A DNA stretch of 64,000 nucleotides from Peromyscus leucopus (Eukaryota > Chordata > Mammalia > Rodentia > Cricetidae), in contig NC_051069.1 of assembly GCF_004664715.2 (NCBI RefSeq), positions 72,128,647 to 72,192,646 on the forward strand, read 5' to 3'. The number at the start of each line of letters is the position of its first letter. Positions within the stretch are counted from its first letter, which is position 1. Both the position numbers and the translations under genes were made by a program. The notes beneath the pieces were generated by a model. The model was not told the DNA's origin and searched no databases. It saw only the letters and a program-made list of their open reading frames with translations. Positions 56,241 to 64,000 of the stretch are shown piece by piece.

Positions 56241-56437
56241 CTTTAAATTTTTATTTATTTTATTTTATAAGCATTGAATGATGTTTTGCCTACATGTATA
56301 TCTGTTAGAGAGTATCAGATCCCCTGGAACTGGAGTTACAGAAGGTTATATGCCGCCATGTGGGTGCTGAGAATTGAACCTGGGTCCTATGGAAGAATAG
56401 CCAGTGCTCTTAACTGCTGAGCCATCTCTCTAGCCTC
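56241..56437 (-). mobile_element. B2 SINE
   Basis: Reverse full-length B2: 'ttgcctacatgtatatctg', 'cagatcccctggaactgg', 'gccgccatgtgggtgctg', 'taactgctgagccatctc'. Flanked by 18-bp duplications. Confidence 0.97.
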
Positions 56438-56455
56438 CAATGAGCCTATTTCTTA

Positions 56456-56995
56456 AAGTTTCCCTCTTCTTGAAAGTCTTAGAGGGTGATTAATCTCACT
56501 TAATGTAATCAAAGATGTTAAATGACTATTACTCAGAATTTCCAAATAGCATGAAATAGCATCAATTATCCTTTGAGATAATCAATTATTGTACAGAACA
56601 GATATAATTTGTATAAAAAATAGACATCAATTTAGTTCATATAGCTTCAAGTTAAAAGCCCCATTTCTACAAGGTCTTGTGATGTAATAAAATAGGTACA
56701 AAGTTTCCTGTTATTACTGTTGAGGTTATTGAGGGGCCCTAGATTAGATGTGGGGTTGGGTGTCCAGTTTCAACTTACACAAGAATAAAACTGGCACTTA
56801 GCTTTACTGTTTCCAATTACATAACGTAACAAAGACTATTTTCCAAAGCATGGGAACAAGATGTTCTCGGGGAAGTTCAGTTTAAGAAGAGCTGAGGGAT
56901 CTAGAATGAGCATGCCCACTATAACACAGAAATGGAGTTTTGAAGGAGCTCTACCAGCATTTCCTTCTTTTTATAATTTTGAAATTGACTTCTCT
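56456..56995. other. Unclassified tract, continuation
   Basis: Right-hand part of the 54293-56222 tract once the B2 is removed. Unrecognised. Confidence 0.3.
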
Positions 56996-57203
56996 TTGGG
57001 TCTAGAGAGATGGCTCAGTGAGCACTGACCACTCTTCCAGAGGACCCAGGTTTGATTCCCATCTCACAGTCATCTGTTAATCCAGTCCCAGGGGATCTGA
57101 AAGCCTCTTTTAGCCTCTGAAGGCACCGCACACTCTTGTGGCACACAGACATACATGAAGGCAAAATGCCCATACACATAAAACAAATTTTAAAAAATGA
57201 AAT
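56996..57203 (+). mobile_element. B2 SINE
   Basis: 'ctagagagatggctcagtg' (A box), 'cttccagaggacccagg', 'tttgattcccatctcac' (B-box side), 'ggggatctgaaagcctc', A-rich tail. Confidence 0.93.
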
Positions 57204-57386
57204 TAATTTTGCTTATGGGGGTCTGTTTGTCTATATGTGCACCATATGTATGCAATGTCTACCGGGTCCAGAAAAGGGAGGCAGAGACTCTGGAACAAGT
57301 TTGGGAGCCAGGTAATATGGGCACCGGGAACCAAACCTGGAAGAGCAGACAGTGCTCTTAACCACTGAGCCACCTCTCCAGCCCCA
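57204..57386 (-). mobile_element. B2 SINE
   Basis: Reverse B2, diverged at the tail end. 'cttaaccactgagccacctc' marks its 5' end. Tail-to-tail with the previous B2. Confidence 0.88.
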
Positions 57387-57669
57387 GCATTTTCTTCTTA
57401 AGAAGCTGAAATCTGGCTTAGCTAGGTCACGTGTTCATGGTGCAGAAAGAGAGACCATCATCTCCCAGCTCTGTCCCTTGATCACCAATGATCCTAAAAG
57501 ACAAAGTCGTTATTTCTTTCTGGTCACCTCTTCCCCTGGGGCTGGTTACCACCCCAAGGACGGGAGAAGAGATCCAAAAGTGTGACTTCAGCATATCCAA
57601 GGGGAACTTCTCCCAGATGAGGAAATTTCCTTTAATATTTCTCTATTTGGTCATGCATTTTGTGCGCGG
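57387..57669. other. Unclassified non-coding DNA
   Basis: Nothing recognised. Confidence 0.35.
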
Positions 57670-57955
57670 GGAGTCTGCGGAGTTGTGTGTATGCAAGCCA
57701 GAGAACAACTTTCAGAAGTTCGGACCCACCTTCCACAAGACAGGCAGGTTGGCTCTTGTGGTTTCTCTGCTGTGTTATGTCCTCCAGGCCAGCCGGCTAT
57801 CAGCTTTCAGGAAAATCTCTCTTAGCCTTCTGTCTTGATGAAGAAGTGTGTGCCATTACATCTTGCTTTTTAAGGGGGATCTGGGCATTGAACTTGAGGT
57901 GTCCTACTTTCACGACAAGCACTTGTATTCACTGAGCTATTTCTCGGGCCCTGGT
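57670..57955 (-). mobile_element. B4-type composite SINE
   Basis: Reverse copy: 'agccagagaacaactttcag', 'ccaggccagccggctatc', 'gggcattgaacttgaggtg', 'actgagctatttctcgggcc'. Confidence 0.65.
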
Positions 57956-58904
57956 GGTTGGGACTTTCTAAAGAGTTTGAAGGCGAGGGATCATGGGCAA
58001 GGCCCTTTCCTTCTACTCCGTTTCTTCCCTCTCTCTAACGCAATGTTCAGAACTTCTGCCTTGACCTGAGAGGCAGAAGCCAAGCACAGGGAGCAGCAAG
58101 TCAAATGAACTTCCGAGAACTGACTGCTGCTGGTGCAAAGGTGGGTAAGGAAACGTGAAATAGAGGCTTCTGGGAGAAATGCCCTTTCCACACTCCCATA
58201 TAAACCCTCTTGGCCTGCCTCTGCTCATAGGCCAGCTCTATACCTTAGAGAAAATCTGTAGCCTGAGGCCCAGTCAACTAACTGCTGTGACCAAATAGCC
58301 CCTGGCCACAGAGCCTTAGGTTGGTGAAAAGGAGAAAACAAATTGCTTTCATATAATAGGCCAGTGTGGTTGTCAGCTGTTCAGGAGAAGCCAAGGCTTC
58401 TGCCACATAGTCACTCCACAATTGCCCATAAATAGTACAGTCACCACAAGAGAGGCTTAGCCTGTAGGTAGTGTGTGCGCATGACTGCCTACAAATGCCA
58501 TTGACAAAACCCAAATGACCGGAGCTGCACCAAGGGACATCCAGGGGGTGAGAAATTGAGCTTGTAGCAGGTAACTCTGCTACTTATAGGTAGGGAAAGA
58601 AAATGTTTTCTCATTGTTTCTGGAGGTTTGGTAACACTGTCTCTGAAAGGGGCTTCTTGTGACATTTTAGCAATGCATTCTGAAATTTGGGGGTTGAATT
58701 TTTTAGCGATTAATGAGGATTCATCTGGTGTTTGATCCCTGAATTTTCTACCTCAATGACATCTATGAATGTCTGAACTAATGGACTTACAAAAGGTGAA
58801 GTACAAGAGCATTTCTAGTTCCCTTAGGATTTTTTTGCTTAGTGTTACAAAAGTCATAGAAGTCCCATCAAATATCAAGGCTTAGCTTCTTTCTTAATTT
58901 CTTT
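57956..58904. other. Unclassified non-coding DNA
   Basis: Nothing recognised. Confidence 0.4.
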
Positions 58905-58968
58905 GTCTCAGCCCTAGCGACTTGTGTATGTTAGGCAAGCACTCTACCATCGACCTACATTCCAAGCC
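58905..58968 (-). mobile_element. B4/ID fragment
   Basis: 'gttaggcaagcactctacc', 'atcgacctacattccaagcc': reverse ID-like half. Confidence 0.65.
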
Positions 58969-58977
58969 TTGTTGAAA

Positions 58978-59022
58978 AATCATCATCATCACCATCAAAA
59001 TCAAAATCATCAACATCATCGG
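58978..59022 (+). repeat. (ATC)n-like simple repeat
   Basis: ATC/AAATC units. In one frame it reads as a histidine-rich run with no biological support. Confidence 0.9.
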
Positions 59023-59099
59023 CATAGGGAATTTTCTCACTTGGCAAACAATTCTACTGGTGTTTCCATCTCGTCCCTGGACTCCTGTGAGGCATCTGA

Positions 59100-59203
59100 C
59101 CGTCCTGGTAAAGAGCCCAGGCTCAGGAGCAGATGGCAGGCTGTGACCTTGACTCTTTACTTCAGGCCTTGGTTTCCTCAGCTATCAAATGTTGGGGGAC
59201 ACT
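59100..59203 (+). mobile_element. MIR SINE fragment
   Basis: 'taaagagcccaggctcagg', 'aggctgtgaccttgactc', 'ggccttggtttcctcagc'. Core of MIR, truncated at both ends. Confidence 0.7.
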
Positions 59204-59576
59204 TACAGGCCCAAACTGTATCTCTAACTCATGTGGCTTTCCCACCTTAGTTGCATTCTCCCACTCTCCAGCGTTACTGGGAAACACAAATACGCCTTTC
59301 CCAAAGGCAGCTGGAATTGGTTAGATTTTGATTCTGTCATTTTGATGAATTTGTCTGAAATCTGGAAAGCAGATAGGAAGAAGCTAGCATCTTGCTTCGC
59401 TGGGCTGTTTTTCTGCTGGCAAACCAGAGGCTACGACGACGGGGTGAGATTTATACTGTAGTTAGCTTCCGGCATCCTTTGCTAGCTTCCGGAGTGCCAA
59501 AGGCAGTGACAGCAGCATCTGCAGCCAATTCTTGAACCTGGATTCCTGCCTTGTGCTGTGTTTTCTGTTGGTGGTA

Positions 59577-59616
<40 letters not shown>

Positions 59617-60004
59617 TAATAGCTTGGATGACTAGGAAATGAAATTCCCAGAAAAAAAAAAAGCTTCATCTGTGATGAGAGTCTGCAAGTTGATGAACTG
59701 ATTAGAACTTGATTACGGACAGACGCACTGGTACAAATCCACAGCTGAATTATGAATTATTTGTTGTCCCCTTGGCAGCCCTTCACTGTGCACCTCTATA
59801 GTTGACCTAACATTTTGGGGCTATAACATGCAAACTTTTGGGATGTTGTTAACAGACCATTAGCTTCTACCAACCCGAAGGCTGAACATGACCTCAGATG
59901 CCACCCGAAATCTGTAGCAAGGACTCTCCGGATTTGCCTTCACAACTGCGTGACATTGTCACCCCTATTTGAGAAGTGCATTGATTTACGACTTTGTTTT
60001 ATTG
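59204..60004. other. Unclassified non-coding DNA
   Basis: ATT repeat listed separately. Nothing else. Confidence 0.4.
59579..59617 (+). repeat. (ATT)n microsatellite
   Basis: About 13 ATT units. Confidence 0.96.
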
Positions 60005-60165
60005 AGTAACTATAAAAAAATGTCCTGACACTGTTACCATGTTGGAACATGGTATTTGCAGTAGCCTGAAGCCATGCTCCTGGGCCATGACCACTTATAT
60101 TTGCTGTATAATAAACTCTTCATTACTCCCCTTGAGGTGGAAGTTGTGTTTTTGCATCGACAGTT
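60005..60165 (+). mobile_element. LTR-like element, copy A
   Basis: 'aactataaaaaaatgtcctg' (TATA-like), 'ctgaagccatgctcctggg', 'aataaactcttcattactcc' (poly(A)-signal-like), ending near 'tgcatcgaca'. Parallel to 61935-62165 in sequence and order. Probably the 3' part of an old LTR. Confidence 0.5.
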
Positions 60166-60857
60166 AACCTTGAAAGTGGCAGCTTTCTCAGAGAGGCAGC
60201 GCTGGGTCTCATTTGGTACCTGCTGATTCTTTGGTGAGAAAGGATGTAGCACAAGTTATGCACGCACATCAGTATAGAAAGAAATTTCACAGCTTCTCTC
60301 CAAAAGCTATTTCTATTGTCTTTCTGACAATTTTTACAAATGCTCATTCCTTGTATTATAGCCTGGCCAGGTTAAAATCGCTCCTCTTCCCCTGCAATGA
60401 ATTCTCAGGAGATCAGTGTCCTACCAGGTTTTGTGGGGATGACACAACGTGCCCCAAGCGTAGAGTTTAGAAGACACTAAGTGCACATGAGCATCCCTGT
60501 TGTGCCCACGAGGACCAGGAATCTGGGGGAATTTCCGGAGGAACTCCCAAAGAGTTCCACTGTTAAAACCTGGGGCCAGGGACTCATGTGCCTACTCAGC
60601 AGCAAAATGTGGACTCTGTGTCACGAAGTTAATGTGCCCACATTCCTCTTTTCACCTACTAATTCAGGAAAAGCAGTTTGGCTCTCTGCTGGCCCCGTTA
60701 CTTGGATGACTGCCATTTCACCTGGTCCTAAAGACATGCAACCCCAAATGACTCTTTAGGTCTTGGCGTCTGCAAGGACACTCACTGTGGGTGAGATGTT
60801 AGAAACAGAAATAATCTTATTAAAACCTTCTCTCTTTGGCCATGAATTTGAGAGAGT

Positions 60858-60911
<54 letters not shown>

Positions 60912-61934
60912 ATGGGAGGGGTTGAGGAAAGGAAAGGGAAGGGGAAAACAATGTAATTGTTATTTTAATTTAAAAAAATTAATGAAACTTTCTCTTTGAA
61001 AATCAGTATATTTAATTCTAGGAGCCAACTAAAAGATAAATAACTGGCTATTCTGAAACAAATGCCAAAATAAAAGAAGAAAATTTGAACAAAATTGTAT
61101 TTGGTCACTATGAAACTTCCTTTATTCAAGCTATAAAAAGGCTAATTTAACAGTCACTACTTCATCTTGAAATCCATTCAGTCTGCCTTTTAAAAACAAA
61201 TTGCCTTTTCAGCATGCCTGCCTTGTACTGTAGACATGGAACTGTTTCCTTTTACTGTTCCTCCTCCTGAGCCAATATTTTGAATCTGAAGTGATTCCTA
61301 ACTTGCCACACATCAGGAATTTCCAACCACAAAATAGCATTAATGAGATTTGGGGGGCTTTTCCGGGGAAGGCAGATGTTTGTTATCGAAGATGATGAGG
61401 GTGGTACCTTTTCACACAAGACAATAGAAATAGCTTTTGGACAGATAACTGTGTATCCTTTCTCATCAAAGAATCACTAGGTACCACATAGAACAGAGGC
61501 CACGGTCTGCTTTTCCACAGGTTGACACTGTTGAGATGTTAGCTGCATCTTTTATGAGTATCTCTTGGCAAGTATTATTCCTAAATCCTTGATTTCATCT
61601 ACAAAATAAGAGTGATGGCAGTTTTCCCCCTGAACACTTAACGAGGACTAGAGGACTGCAGATCAGAATGCACAGTACTGTGCCATCACACTAGAAATAC
61701 AGAGAGCTGCGACCTGTTGCCATAGCAAGTGTCTTTTGTTTTCTCTGTGAGGCTTTTTAGCAATAAGATGAGTTCCTGTCAAGATCTAGTACAGTCGTAG
61801 CTATTATTATGCCTATTATCATTACTATAGTGAAAGAAGGTCCCTAAAAAGGCTCATCTGTGCTGAAGCCTCTGCAGAGCCATCGACTGATTGGAACTCT
61901 GTGATTGCTGAGTGATGGCATGAATGTAGACCAT
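60166..61934. other. Tract between the two LTR-like copies
   Basis: Includes the TG repeat. A 92-codon frame at 60481-60759 has no domain I recognise. Could be decayed ERV interior or ordinary DNA. Confidence 0.3.
60862..60910 (+). repeat. (TG)n microsatellite
   Basis: About 24 TG units. Confidence 0.97.
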
Positions 61935-62165
61935 TAGACAGCTATAAAAGAGATGTCCATGCTTTGCTGTCACCCCCCCTAGGCCAATGTCCCCACTGAT
62001 GTACTTATTCAGTTGATGTTTATGACTCCTTCCATAGTGACACTCACATTCTGAGTGACCTGAATCCATGTTCCTGGGCCATGGTCACTCATGTTTGGTT
62101 TAGGATAAACTGAGTCTTACTCCCTTTGAAGAAGCTGCATTTTGCACTGACTATTCTCCGTAAGC
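61935..62165 (+). mobile_element. LTR-like element, copy B
   Basis: 'agctataaaagagatgtcc' (TATA-like), 'ctgaatccatgttcctggg', 'ggataaactgagtcttactc'. About 70 bp longer than copy A between the TATA-like and 'ccatg' parts. Confidence 0.5.
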
Positions 62166-62568
62166 AGTCAGTTCCCTTAAACTAGAGTTCTTGGCTCAGT
62201 GTTCCTAAAATAACAAAAGACTATTCTGTTTTAGTAAGTCTTTAAATATTTTTGAAAATCAGTAGATTAAAAATAACAAAATGAGGGTTAAGTGAAAATA
62301 GCTACAGACCTAACTCCTACAGAATCATCTCATAAGTTCTACTGTGCCTTAAAGGGGGTGGGGGGAGCTTTTTAAGTTTATAGCACCCTGTCTTCCCAGC
62401 CAGATACTCACCCGAGTTTCTGAGCTCTGCCAACATCCAGAACAATCAAGATGGTATGGACATTGGGGAAAAGATTTCTTTCCTGTTGACCACCTGTTTG
62501 GCTGAAAGCAGACTCCTCTGTGCTTGATGCTCTGCTAGTTAAACAGTAACCAAATGTGACTGTCAAAG

Positions 62569-62619
<51 letters not shown>

Positions 62620-62857
62620 GGGTGGGGGTAGGCATAACAATGGGCCATTTGACTTCTGTCTGGAAAGGTCTGGAAATACCCAAACTGGGTGATCTCTTCC
62701 TGAAAATTCTTAAGGTCAAAAGTGTTTGACATGGGAGATTACAACACACACATGGGCATATGTGCTGAGTAAAACCCCTCTTCTGAGGAAAAGATGTTCT
62801 TCATTATTTTACCAAAAAACAAAATTACCCCCCCCCATAAAAACCCCAAGTCTCTCA
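62166..62857. other. Unclassified non-coding DNA
   Basis: GT repeat listed separately, plus a C run at 62828-62836. Confidence 0.4.
62571..62616 (+). repeat. (GT)n microsatellite
   Basis: About 23 GT units. Confidence 0.97.
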
Positions 62858-63058
62858 AGGAGATAATGGCTCAGCTGGTAAGGGAGCATACTGCTCTTGT
62901 AGAGGGCCTGAGTTCAGTTCTCAGCACCCACGCCAGGCAGCTCACAAAGGCCTCTAACCCCAGCTCCAGGAGATCCAACGCCCTCTTCTGGCTTACACAG
63001 GCCTTCATATGATTATGAACATGCATACACGCACACACGTAATACATTAAAAAGACTT
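62858..63058 (+). mobile_element. B2-family SINE
   Basis: 'gataatggctcagctggtaag', in pieces, 'ggcctgagttcagttctcag', 'caacgccctcttctggc', CA-rich end and 'attaaaaagac' tail. Confidence 0.85.
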
Positions 63059-64000
63059 TATGGAGAAATATTTTACATAACACTAGTATCTTTTCAGCAT
63101 AAAATTCAGTTGTTTTGTGGGTAAATTCGCCAAGTTACATTACCACCAAAGTAGAGTTTTAGGACATTTGGAGTGTCCATTGCTAGCATATTGAAATGCC
63201 GTTGATTTTTAATACATCAGATGCTGATATCTTACTGAAATTTACAAAAGGAATTGTTAAAAAAGCTTTTCTTCTTGTGTGTCTATACCTTAAGGTTTTC
63301 TATGAACAGGGCCCTGTTGTCTGAGGGCAAAGAAAGATTTGCTTCTCGGTAGCTTTTCATTCAACAACAGAATCAAATCTGTTCCCTTTATGAGAAGAAA
63401 ATATTGGGAGGAGACTCTGGCCTTAGCCTGTACGGCCCATGGGGTATCCATGTGGAAGCAATAAGAACCAAGAATTTATTCCTTGGCTTCAGAAACAGGT
63501 TGTCTTTTCATAGTTATTTGCTAAGTTATTTCCACAGTTATAATTGCACATTGGATTTGTAGGCTTACGCATATCTCTTTACAACTATAGTTACTCATAA
63601 CAGTCAGTGAGAGCCCCCACTCTCAGGTTAGAAAATAAAGTGGGTGTGTGGCTGGCAGTTCCAAAACCTTTTGGTGGCATCCGTGGACACAGCCTGTGCG
63701 TCCCATGCGGCAGGGTCCGCTGTGTGTCCACTGCCATGGCTTCCATTGAAGAATTCCTTCCTTCTCCTCCAGAATTTCTCAAGAGCATTTCACTTTCTTA
63801 TGTCCATGAACTCCCTTCAGCATCATTAGTTTATTTCTGAATCCCACTCCTTCTTGTTTATCACATAGCCACAAAAAGCTTATTTCTTTTCAAGCAATGG
63901 CATTTGTTTTAGTGTGCGCAAGCATGACATATGCATAGGCATGCATTTCTGCATGCACTTTAAAAATTTTACTTTAAAACAAGTAAAATTCAATCAAAAG
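63059..64000. other. Unclassified non-coding DNA
   Basis: Overlapping short frames at 63591-63840 on both strands have no recognised domain. Nothing else seen. Confidence 0.4.

Noticed and set aside
58924..59250. Histidine-rich ORF that looks like a metal-binding tract
   Set aside because: The histidines come from an ATC repeat, and upstream codons are a reverse SINE fragment.
60481..60759. 92-codon frame as retroviral remnant protein
   Set aside because: No retroviral motif can be identified. Its position between LTR-like copies is the only hint.

Overview
The window is rodent nuclear DNA that is almost entirely non-coding and repeat-rich. I found no intact protein-coding gene, tRNA, rRNA, CRISPR array or prokaryotic feature. 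The SINEs are B1, B2, B3 and B4 types. Several B1 copies carry the 'gatccaggacaggc…ccaaaactacacagag' interior that I associate with cricetid rodents (hamsters, voles, deer mice) rather than Mus. Several LTRs also resemble cricetid/murid ERV families. A cricetid is therefore my best inference; it rests on remembered repeat consensuses, not on a search.

Layout. 1-3660: a young L1 3' end, a B2, then an ancient L1 ORF2 relic split by a B1, an Lx-type L1 fragment and another B1. 3879-4136: a truncated 7SK RNA retropseudogene with a perfect 14-bp target-site duplication. About 4360-4675: an L2 relic. About 4975-5675: a processed pseudogene of the cysteine-rich PLAC8 family, broken by frameshifts and a stop. 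9090-11380: a second ancient L1 carrying a MaLR-type LTR and a B1. 11384-15474: stacked SINEs and MaLR-like repeats. 16449-17732: an Lx-type L1 3' region and a B1. 18.5-25.5 kb: L2, LTR-like, L1, B4 and MIR relics plus microsatellites and a 48-A tract. 26.2-27.2 kb: a local duplication. 28.4-29.7 kb: a solo LTR inside a B2, and an Lx fragment. 32-46 kb: MIR, B3, four LTRs with recognisable ends (35108, 38385, 39064, 44524) and a long rodent L1 tail (41670-45565). 50-64 kb: B4, B2 and MIR elements, a further solo LTR in a B2 (53597), a 2.7-kb tract I cannot classify, and two diverged LTR-like copies near 60 and 62 kb.

Nothing here works together as a pathway. The structure is a record of retrotransposition: L1 machinery mobilised B1/B2/B3 SINEs, the 7SK RNA and a PLAC8 mRNA, while ERV LTRs inserted and recombined to solo LTRs. 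The window is probably intergenic or intronic. I do not see a convincing undescribed biological system. The best items for a second look are the tailless 7SK copy, the PLAC8 retrocopy, the LTR with B1-derived sequence inside it, the LTR with an apparently intact TATA and poly(A) signal, the 26-27 kb duplication and the paired LTR-like copies at 60 and 62 kb.

Repeat names come from recognition by eye. Family-level calls (B1, B2, L1, MIR) are firm where confidence is high; subfamily names and edges are approximate unless target-site duplications are given.
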